DNA of 64,000 nt, from contig NZ_MJGC01000044.1 in NCBI RefSeq assembly GCF_001746915.1, positions 1-64,000 on the forward strand, in the 5' to 3' direction. Source of the DNA: Desertifilum tharense IPPAS B-1220. GTDB taxonomy: Bacteria; Cyanobacteriota; Cyanobacteriia; Cyanobacteriales; Desertifilaceae. A program made the translations under genes and the position numbers. The notes under the pieces are model-generated. The model was not told where the DNA came from and ran no database searches. It saw only the letters and a list, made by a program, of their open reading frames with translations. Positions 57,795-64,000 of this stretch are shown here, piece after piece (the stretch's first letter is position 1; each line of letters opens with the position of its first letter).

Positions 57795-59300
57795 TTAAGG
57801 CAGCCAAAAATCGGGTAGCAAAGTTTGGGCAACATCGCGGAGATTGCGATTGAGCGTTCGAGCCAACTCAATATGAGGTTCATCGGCTTCTACAGGAATA
57901 ATTGAGGCGCGGTTTCCGTGTTTAAAGGAATCCACGACTAAATTAGCAGATTCTAACCCCGTAACATAGGCTTTTTCTTGAGACCAAGAACCGTGGCGCG
58001 TGACAATCCAATCTCCACTCATAAACAGATTGGAGATTGGCGTTTTTGCTGGCAATAAATATTGATAGCTTCCGGGGGCAAAATGCGTTACCCCTTGAGC
58101 AACGCGAATGATGCTAGCATCGATAACTCGCGCCTCTTGAAAACTCGGAACGCAGGTGGCTAAATCTCGATGGACTTTGGCGATAATTTGCTCATCGCTG
58201 AGGGGTAACAATTGATTGGCATGATAAAAATCGGCTTCGATAACGCTTCCCGGTTCGTCGCGGTATTCATCTTGCAGCGCATTTAAATCAAAGAATGTCC
58301 ATCCGGTGGTTGAATCGAACCCAAAACAGGCATTGGAAGGTAAAGGAATGGGGACTTTGCGATCGAACCATAGCCGCGTTGCTAAGACATCAATGCCCCC
58401 AAGGTTCTGTAAGTTGAGGAATTGCGGATATTGTTTTAAAGTATTGCTTTGGCTGACAATCTTTTTCATGCCGCTAACGCTAACGGCAAAAATAACGGCA
58501 TCGGCGGTAAATTGTTCGTCCCCACAAACCACGGCTTTAGCGTTACCCGATTCATCTAAAATCACATCTGTAACGCGCCGATTGGTTAAAACTTTTCCCC
58601 CAGTGGCTTCAATTTGGCGAACCCACGGCTGAAAAATCATTTCCCCAACTGTACCGCGACACCACACCACGTCAAAATCAGGTTGATGGGCGAGAATAAA
58701 GTAATACAGCATTCCCAAGGCGGCGGCGGCTGAACATTGTTCCCCTGGGGCAAATAACCCCACTAAGAGCATGGGTTCAAAGCTTTCTTTATACAGTCGG
58801 GCAGAAACGCCAAATTGCTTAAACAACTCCCTAGCTGTAACTGGATCGTAGCGCCGCCAAGCCTCATCGGAGTTATCAAAATCGACGACCGCATACAATA
58901 ACGGTAATGCAGAAAGGCGATCGCGCAAGGGGAGCCGCTTAAAGCGGGTATACAAAAACGTCCCTAACGGGGTGGGAAGTCGCAATTCGTTCTGAAAGAT
59001 GGGAGACTCGACTTCTAAACCTGCCGGAGAATACTGCGAAGAACGAGTAAACGGCGTAAAGGGGTTAAGTCCCAATTCCCGCACTAGGCTAAAGATATTT
59101 TGATACGGATACCAAAATCCATGTATCCCCCCTTCTACAGAGCGCCCGCCTGGGGTTTTCCAACCCGCAACTAACCCCCCTGGCTGCGGTGCGGCTTCAA
59201 GTAGGGTGACATCATACCCCTGTTTGGCTAAATGATAGGTTGCGCCTAAACCTGCCCAACCCGCACCCACAACAACCACTTTCTTGGCAGTTTCAGACAT
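57795..59300 (-). CDS. Carotenoid-desaturase-like FAD-dependent oxidoreductase
   Basis: A 501-residue protein with an N-terminal FAD ADP-binding motif VVVVGAGWAGLGATYHLA and the amine-oxidase/desaturase features EGGIHGFWYPYQNIF, GGIDVLATRLWF and a C-terminal SGDWIVTRHGSWSQEKAYVTG that contacts FAD. It belongs to the phytoene/zeta-carotene desaturase and HpnE-like superfamily but is a paralogue; the dedicated crtP/crtQ genes are elsewhere or not seen. Substrate is uncertain: a carotenoid or other isoprenoid is likeliest. Confidence 0.75.
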   Translation of the reverse strand: MSETAKKVVVVGAGWAGLGATYHLAKQGYDVTLLEAAPQPGGLVAGWKTPGGRSVEGGIHGFWYPYQNIFSLVRELGLNPFTPFTRSSQYSPAGLEVESPIFQNELRLPTPLGTFLYTRFKRLPLRDRLSALPLLYAVVDFDNSDEAWRRYDPVTARELFKQFGVSARLYKESFEPMLLVGLFAPGEQCSAAAALGMLYYFILAHQPDFDVVWCRGTVGEMIFQPWVRQIEATGGKVLTNRRVTDVILDESGNAKAVVCGDEQFTADAVIFAVSVSGMKKIVSQSNTLKQYPQFLNLQNLGGIDVLATRLWFDRKVPIPLPSNACFGFDSTTGWTFFDLNALQDEYRDEPGSVIEADFYHANQLLPLSDEQIIAKVHRDLATCVPSFQEARVIDASIIRVAQGVTHFAPGSYQYLLPAKTPISNLFMSGDWIVTRHGSWSQEKAYVTGLESANLVVDSFKHGNRASIIPVEADEPHIELARTLNRNLRDVAQTLLPDFWLP

Positions 59301-59325
59301 TCTCTACCTGCGTAGCTCTCCTGTT

Positions 59326-59973
59326 TTAGGATAATCCAGTTTCCGGGTTGCGGATAGCCTGCTGAAATCTCGCAATCCTGTCTTTGGGCTTGTCATCCGA
59401 CTGGATGAGACGAGTCAGCAGATTTAAATCTAAGTTGGGTAAATGTTCGCTCTTCGAGATTGGCTCATAGCGATCGCCGCGTAGAGCATACAATGAAAAT
59501 TGTTGATTTTGCCAAAACCAAACCTCTGGTACGCCTAAACCTTGATAAATTAATAAATCGTTGATGCCGCCGCTAGTGACAACCACTTCAATCGCAAGAT
59601 CGGGAATGGGTTTTTCAACCTCAAAGCAATAACATTCATCGGGTTCTATACCCCTAGCAGCGGCTTCTCTTCTAAACGTTGTGGAGCCGAGCGGGTAAAA
59701 ATCAATCCCGATTTCGATAAAATAGGTTTCCAATAATAATGCAATGATCTTTTTATCAAACTCATGCCGACGACTAGGGGACACGATCTCTAAAATGCCT
59801 TCTAAATACTTAAAGCGATAGTGTGAGGTATTTTTGCAGCTTTCTAAAAAGGCTTCATAAATCTCCCAACTAATCCCATTCATCAGTAATATTTGGTCAG
59901 AATCAACGTTTTGTAATCCCAGTTGACGGGTTAATTCTTCCCAACTATTCAGCTTTTGTAATAAATTGAGCAT
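59326..59973 (-). CDS. Uma2-family (DUF820) putative nuclease
   Basis: From the ATG at 59973, preceded by GGAGAGG, the protein has 215 residues; the longer frame to 59997 is not favoured. It has the DUF820 core: HEFDKKIIALLLETYF, RGIEPDECYCFE, KPIPDLAIEVVVTSGG and VPEVWFWQNQQFSLYAL, a PD-(D/E)xK-like set. The family is hugely expanded in cyanobacteria and called Uma2; nuclease activity is predicted from fold, its role unknown. It is the last gene before tRNA-Gly on the minus strand. Confidence 0.8.
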   Translation of the reverse strand: MLNLLQKLNSWEELTRQLGLQNVDSDQILLMNGISWEIYEAFLESCKNTSHYRFKYLEGILEIVSPSRRHEFDKKIIALLLETYFIEIGIDFYPLGSTTFRREAAARGIEPDECYCFEVEKPIPDLAIEVVVTSGGINDLLIYQGLGVPEVWFWQNQQFSLYALRGDRYEPISKSEHLPNLDLNLLTRLIQSDDKPKDRIARFQQAIRNPETGLS

Positions 59974-60044
59974 GGCAACCTCTCCGAAATTGCCCAAAGT
60001 TCTACGATTAAGGTACAGCTAACCTTGCAGTTTAGTTGATTTAA

Positions 60045-60115
60045 AGCGGGTAGCGAGAATCGAACTCGCATCAATAGCTTGGAAGGCTATGGTTTTACCA
60101 CTAAACTATACCCGC
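60045..60115 (-). tRNA. tRNA-Gly (anticodon UCC)
   Basis: On the minus strand a 71-base tRNA from GCGGGTA to TACCCGC plus discriminator T. The anticodon loop CTTCCAA in the stem ATAGC/GCTAT gives UCC, glycine. The T arm GCGAGTTCGATTCTCGC is regular. CCA is not encoded. Confidence 0.95.
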
Positions 60116-60161
60116 ACTCAAACTAGACTAACACAATTTTTAGAAAATGCAAAGCAAATTT

Positions 60162-61280
60162 TTAGCGACCGATGGGGGTTAAAACCACATCCACATATAC
60201 ATTTTGCGGTCTGGGGCTGCCTCGGTCGGAGGCGGGGATAAACTCCCACTGACTGACGATACACTCGGCTAAGGCATCGTAGCTGACACTGCCGCTAGAG
60301 CGATCGATTTCAATCAATCCGGGGTTAACAATACCGCGCTGACCGAGATCGTCCACTTCCACCACCACCCTTAATCTAACGGCTTGACCTAAAAAGGCAA
60401 AGGCTTCATCGCTAATGCTGCATCCGGCGTAGGTTTCGCCGCCAAATTGCTGAATGGACTGAACAACTGTCGCGTTTTGTTCGGCTGAATTTTGCGGGAC
60501 ATCGGTTCTCGGCGAAACGGCGACTCTGGCGGCGATACCGCTAGGGCGACCAAATACTGGATCGTCGAGGCGATCGCCAGAACGAGCAATATCATCAGGA
60601 TTATTGGCTGGCGGAGTATCTGTGGGTTCCTCCGTGGGATTTTGTGCAGACTCATCTCTCGGACTTGCAGGGGGTTCCAAGTTAGATTGAGGAACTGGCC
60701 CGTCTGGGGAGGCTGGGGTTGGTGCAGGGGTAGGAATGGGTGCTGGGGTTGGTGCAGGAGTAGGAATGGGTGCTGGGGTTGGGATAGGGGTAGGAACAGG
60801 CGCAGGTGTTGGGATAGGGGTAGGAACGGGCGCGGGTGTGGGTAGGGGCGAGGGCGTAGGAACGGGTGAGGGTGTTGGGATAGGAGTCGGAAGGGGTACG
60901 GGTGAGGGAACGGGTTCTGGGGAAGCGGGAACTGCGGTAATGCGATCTGCGGGTAACTCAGCAGGTGGGGTGGGTTGAGTGGCAGGTGGCGATGGGGGTG
61001 GCGGTTCGGCGTCTTCTGGAGGGACAGGCGTGCTGTTGTCTTCCGGTTCGGGGGAGGGTTGAGGGGGTTCTGTGGTAGGGGGGACTTCTACCAAGTCGAT
61101 CGCGATCGCCTCAGACGTATCTTCTACCTGGATCGGGCGAGGCACGATCGCGATCGCGCTTAACAATAAAAGAAGATGTAGCCCAACCGATCCTGCACCC
61201 AAAATAATCCACAACGCGGGATGTTCTGGGCGTCGCCGTAACGAGTCAGGTAACGGAATGTCTGAAGCAGGAATAGACAT
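60162..61280 (-). CDS. TonB-like energy-transducer protein with Pro-Thr repeat
   Basis: From the ATG at 61280 the protein has 372 residues (an upstream ORF start at 61337 is not favoured). A single N-terminal membrane helix ([20 protein letters not shown]) is followed by a Pro/Glu-rich linker, then a repeated [15 protein letters not shown] Pro-Thr tract (about residues 120-200), and a C-terminal globular domain (about 290-372). This order matches TonB-like proteins that span the periplasm. Cyanobacterial TonB proteins serve siderophore or other outer-membrane receptors; no receptor or ExbB/ExbD gene is adjacent. Confidence 0.6.
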   Translation of the reverse strand: MSIPASDIPLPDSLRRRPEHPALWIILGAGSVGLHLLLLLSAIAIVPRPIQVEDTSEAIAIDLVEVPPTTEPPQPSPEPEDNSTPVPPEDAEPPPPSPPATQPTPPAELPADRITAVPASPEPVPSPVPLPTPIPTPSPVPTPSPLPTPAPVPTPIPTPAPVPTPIPTPAPIPTPAPTPAPIPTPAPTPASPDGPVPQSNLEPPASPRDESAQNPTEEPTDTPPANNPDDIARSGDRLDDPVFGRPSGIAARVAVSPRTDVPQNSAEQNATVVQSIQQFGGETYAGCSISDEAFAFLGQAVRLRVVVEVDDLGQRGIVNPGLIEIDRSSGSVSYDALAECIVSQWEFIPASDRGSPRPQNVYVDVVLTPIGR

Positions 61281-61351
61281 GGATAAATTGGTACAAGCAG
61301 CAGATTTGCAGTTAGGATCGGAAAAATTCCAGCACAAACCCTTTCAACAGT

Positions 61352-61609
61352 ATGATGAAATCTTCTTCTTTTTCTCTCCTTCTCGTCTTAGCCAGTCCTT
61401 TAGCGATCCTCTCAGGATTGTCTGTTGAGCAAACTTTACCCAGTGTAGCGTCGGAATCCGTGCAACAATCGCGGCTGTTTCAAAATCAGTTTTCACAGAT
61501 CGGCACGACCTCACTTTCTGATAAAATCGCTTTCTTGCGCGAAAAACCCCAGTGCGGTTGCGCTCGATGCAGCCAGTTAGACACATTGAGTGAGATTCGG
61601 CTTGGGTAA
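61352..61609 (+). CDS. Small secreted Cys-rich protein
   Basis: An 85-residue product with an N-terminal signal sequence (SFSLLLVLASPLAILSGL) and a mature part containing a compact CGCARC motif near its C-terminus that could bind metal or form disulfides. The 3' end overlaps the dusA-type gene by 20 bases in another frame. ATG at 61352 or 61355. No family recognised; genuine expression unproved. Confidence 0.45.
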   Translation: MMKSSSFSLLLVLASPLAILSGLSVEQTLPSVASESVQQSRLFQNQFSQIGTTSLSDKIAFLREKPQCGCARCSQLDTLSEIRLG

Positions 61610-62645
61610 AGATCGCAATTCTTCGGAACCAGAAACTTTGAACGCTGCACGCTCTTCCTCAGTTTTAAGCATTGCGCCGATGATGGATCGTACCGATCGC
61701 CATTATCGCTACTTCATGCGCCAAATTACGCGCCGGACGTTGTTATACACCGAGATGGTGACAACGGCGGCGATTTTGCATGGCGATCGCGAAAAGCTGC
61801 TAGGATTTTCCCCAGAAGAAAAACCGCTTTCCTTGCAAATTGGCGGTGACGATCCGCAAGATGCAGCCGAATGCGCCCGGATCGCTGAAGGGTTTGGCTA
61901 TGACGAAATTAACTTAAATGTGGGATGTCCGAGCAACCGGGTGCAAAGCGGTAATTTTGGGGCCTGTTTGATGGCGCAACCGGATAAAGTGGCGCAAGTG
62001 GTGGAAGCGATGCAGAAAGCGACAAGTCTTCCAGTTACCGTTAAGCATCGCATTGGCATTGACGATCGCGATCGCTATGAAGACATGGCAGAATTTGTCC
62101 GCATTGTCTCACAAGCTGGCGTTCAACATTTTAGCGTTCATGCCCGCAAAGCCTGGTTGCAGGGCCTCAGCCCCAAGGAAAATCGCGATATTCCCCCATT
62201 GCGCTACGCCGACGTATATCACCTCAAGCAAGAGTTTCCCCACCTCTGGATCGAGATTAACGGCGGGATTCTTAACCTCGCTCAAGTCCGAGAACACTTA
62301 CAATTTGTCGATGGGGTGATGATTGGACGCGCCGCCTATGACGATCCTTACTTATTTGCAACGGTGGATCGCGATTTTTATGGAGAAAATACCGTTCCCC
62401 CCACCCGCCCTCAAGTGATAGAGGCGATGTATCCTTATGTGGATTTTTGGGTTAGCCGAGGCTTTAAACTCCACACCATTAGCCGCCATATGCTGCAACT
62501 GTTTGCGGGACAACCGGGAACCAAAGCCTGGAAACGCTATTTGAGCGATCGCGCCTGTCTTCCGGATGCGAATAGCGAAACTTTACGCCAAGCCTTAGCC
62601 CAAATTCCCCTCCCTGCCGAATCGGAAATGGGTCGTGTATTATAG
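61590..62645 (+). CDS. dusA: tRNA-dihydrouridine synthase A-type
   Basis: A 351-residue FMN enzyme with the DUS fold: SIAPMMDRTDRHYRYFMR, the catalytic Cys in NVGCPSNRVQSG, VKHRIGIDD, SVHARKAWLQGLSPKENR and EINGGI, VDGVMIGRAAYDDPY. The DusA subgroup reduces U20/U20a of tRNA. The GTG at 61590 is used but the first ~15 residues are poorly conserved; a start nearer TTG 61638 (LNAARSSSVLSIAP) is possible. It follows the small secreted protein with 20-base overlap. Confidence 0.9.
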   Translation: MRFGLGKDRNSSEPETLNAARSSSVLSIAPMMDRTDRHYRYFMRQITRRTLLYTEMVTTAAILHGDREKLLGFSPEEKPLSLQIGGDDPQDAAECARIAEGFGYDEINLNVGCPSNRVQSGNFGACLMAQPDKVAQVVEAMQKATSLPVTVKHRIGIDDRDRYEDMAEFVRIVSQAGVQHFSVHARKAWLQGLSPKENRDIPPLRYADVYHLKQEFPHLWIEINGGILNLAQVREHLQFVDGVMIGRAAYDDPYLFATVDRDFYGENTVPPTRPQVIEAMYPYVDFWVSRGFKLHTISRHMLQLFAGQPGTKAWKRYLSDRACLPDANSETLRQALAQIPLPAESEMGRVL

Positions 62646-62664
62646 GCAAAATCCTATATGACCG

Positions 62665-62892
62665 ATGATTATGCCTGAGTCAAACTTAAACGTCTGTCCA
62701 GTTTGCAAGGTCAAAATTCTGCCTGGAGGAATGGCAGGAGATAAGGTGCTATTCTCAGTGGGGCCGCCGGGAACTCGTGCTACACTTTGGGCGCGGGTTT
62801 GTCAATTTACTCAAAAAGCAGGCTGCATCAACCAAGATAAATCCTTAGTGGGTGAAATTAAAACCACTGATTATTATCAGCCCGAACTTTAG
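62665..62892 (+). CDS. Small zinc-ribbon-like protein
   Basis: A 75-residue protein with CPVC near the N-terminus and later C (residue about 46, RVCQF) and C (AGCIN), suggesting a zinc-binding ribbon. It lies 19 bases after dusA on the same strand. Starts possible at MIMPES or MPESNL. Small proteins of this kind are conserved in cyanobacteria without known function. Confidence 0.55.
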   Translation: MIMPESNLNVCPVCKVKILPGGMAGDKVLFSVGPPGTRATLWARVCQFTQKAGCINQDKSLVGEIKTTDYYQPEL

Positions 62893-62908
62893 CTGGTGCG
62901 AAACGCAC

Positions 62909-63370
62909 CTATTCGCCAGCATCCGGCTGGAAAAATTGCCGCACAATCTCACCCGGTTTGCGATCCCAGGTATCAAGATGGCGGTAAATTAAGCCCGATG
63001 AATTCAGCGAATAGTGCGAAGATCCATTAAACAAAACCTTGGCTTTCCAGGGAACGCGCAACGTCCCCCGAACTGTCCAATGTACGAGGACAAGATCGGG
63101 GGAAGGGTGCTGAATGTCATGCACATCAAAATAGATTTCTGTAAAAAAGAGTCTGGCGTGAAATCGCAGCGTCCAGAAGATAATGCGGTAATTAAATTTC
63201 CACTTAAATTTGTTAACGGGGTCTTGAAAATAGATATCAGAGGTATAAATATCGTAAGTAATATCGCGTTCAAATAAGGTTGGCAGGTCTTGTCTCAGAG
63301 TTTGGATGACGCGATCGATTTGATGTTGATATTCGCTTTCTCCCAGTGGAGTAGAAAGGGTGTTTTCCAC
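62909..63370 (-). CDS. DUF2358 protein (SnoaL-like fold)
   Basis: A 153-residue protein with DLPTLFERDITYDIYTSDIYF, DPVNKFKWKFNYR, LVLVHWTVRGTLRVPWK and a terminal LDTWDRKPGEIVRQF, all typical of the cyanobacterial/plastid DUF2358 family, a SnoaL-like alpha/beta fold of unknown function. It is convergent with the zinc-ribbon gene and oriented like the partial DUF1206 gene to its right. Confidence 0.8.
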   Translation of the reverse strand: MENTLSTPLGESEYQHQIDRVIQTLRQDLPTLFERDITYDIYTSDIYFQDPVNKFKWKFNYRIIFWTLRFHARLFFTEIYFDVHDIQHPSPDLVLVHWTVRGTLRVPWKAKVLFNGSSHYSLNSSGLIYRHLDTWDRKPGEIVRQFFQPDAGE

Positions 63371-63523
63371 GCAATATCCTCAAGACTGGCTTTTTCTTCA
63401 ATGTAGAGCGATCCTCAATCAAAATCTAAAAATTCTCCCCTCGCCCTAGGGTTTGGGAGTGAGGGGACATTCACAAATTATTTAGGATTGCTATACTTCA
63501 GTCTATCAAACAACTTTGAATTC

Positions 63524-64000
63524 CTAGACGGTTCTGTTGCCGGAGGATACTTTATCTGAAAGTTTCTGAACCACATCCGGTGGGTTAATCCGACGATAGC
63601 GGGCTTCTACGCCCATGTAAACTCCGTAAGCAATAAATCCAAGTGCCACAATCAGTAATAACCATTTACCATAAGGTTGCTGGCTTAAAGCCTGAAGCGC
63701 GCCATCTACCCCTCTAGCTTCATTGGGGTTAGATAAACGGGCTGCTTGGATCAGAAAAATTCCAATTAAAGCATAAACGACTCCCCGCGCGCTAATCCCT
63801 AAACGACCTAAACGAGTGGCCCAAGTCTTTTCATTAGCGCTCATGTGATGCCAATTGAGTTCGCCCCGAAACTTGGCTTTATAAGCTTGATAAAATTGGT
63901 AAAATCCTAAAGCAATCATCAAGACTCCCCCTAACCCCACTAACCACTGACCAAAGGGTTGAGCTAAGATGCGGGCCGTCCAGTCTTGAGTTGCATTTCC
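63524..64000 (-). CDS. DUF1206 membrane protein, cut by right window edge
   Basis: The frame is open to base 64000, so the N-terminus lies beyond the window; the GTG at 63940 is not the real start. The visible part has four hydrophobic helices in the DUF1206 two-helix pattern: a first pair around FGQWLVGLGGVLMIALGFYQ, then LGISARGVVYALIGIFLIQAA and GKWLLLIVALGFIAYGVYMG. The C-terminus is polar (RYRRINPPDVVQKLSD). DUF1206 proteins are inner-membrane proteins of unknown function, usually three such repeats. Confidence 0.75.
   Translation of the reverse strand, partial: GNATQDWTARILAQPFGQWLVGLGGVLMIALGFYQFYQAYKAKFRGELNWHHMSANEKTWATRLGRLGISARGVVYALIGIFLIQAARLSNPNEARGVDGALQALSQQPYGKWLLLIVALGFIAYGVYMGVEARYRRINPPDVVQKLSDKVSSGNRTV

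Overview
The window comes from a cyanobacterium. The evidence is a set of allophycocyanin and phycobilisome-core genes (apcC, apcB, apcA, apcE), a cyanophycinase, the very frequent octamer GCGATCGC (HIP1) in genes and spacers, and heptanucleotide tandem repeats (CACTCAG type) of the kind described in filamentous cyanobacteria. A HetZ-like protein and a four-repeat ApcE suggest a filamentous lineage. No heterocyst-specific cluster or nitrogenase is visible, and the genus cannot be fixed from the sequence.

Layout. 1-4.6 kb is accessory: an OLD-type ATPase/TOPRIM nuclease cut by the left edge, gene remnants, a VapC toxin with its antitoxin, an unknown gene and a stand-alone GGDEF cyclase. 4.9-20 kb holds a Na/phosphate symporter with a candidate Pho box, an alpha-amylase, a TPR protein, a DegT-type aminotransferase, a lysine-catabolic pair, a SyrD-type ABC exporter divergent from a B12/radical-SAM enzyme resembling the hopanoid C-2 methylase HpnP, tRNA-Ser(UGA), a phosphoesterase, a PilB-like protein without its ATPase core, and a HetZ-like protein. 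20-31 kb carries a coiled-coil protein, an acetyltransferase, a CyaC-type kinase/adenylate cyclase, a PEP-CTERM serine protease, two membrane proteins and a SpoIID-like protein. 31-39 kb holds cyanophycinase, HtpX, RsmG, an MnmD-like methyltransferase, a sulfurtransferase, a FecR-domain protein and a cell-wall pair (M15-like protein plus FtsW/RodA).

39-49 kb is the phycobilisome-core locus. apcE and apcABC lie on the minus strand but are separated by a 4.4 kb plus-strand signalling block: a CheB-CheR-PAS fusion, a small helical protein and a PAS histidine kinase. 49-64 kb holds a methyltransferase, a membrane adenylate cyclase, a UbiH-like hydroxylase overlapping KDPG aldolase, a multi-PAS kinase, a carotenoid-desaturase-like oxidoreductase, a Uma2 protein, tRNA-Gly(UCC), a TonB-like protein, a DusA-type enzyme, small conserved proteins and a DUF1206 protein cut by the right edge.

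Functionally the window mixes housekeeping, storage (glycogen or starch, cyanophycin, phosphate, lysine), light harvesting, and heavy investment in cAMP, c-di-GMP and two-component signalling. Intergenic regions carry at least three families of palindromic or tandem repeats. Some of these extend into reading frames: an in-frame palindrome in the M15-like gene, a heptamer-derived C-terminus on a methyltransferase, and a repeat-derived false N-terminus on the MnmD-like gene. No complete insertion sequence, prophage or CRISPR array was found.
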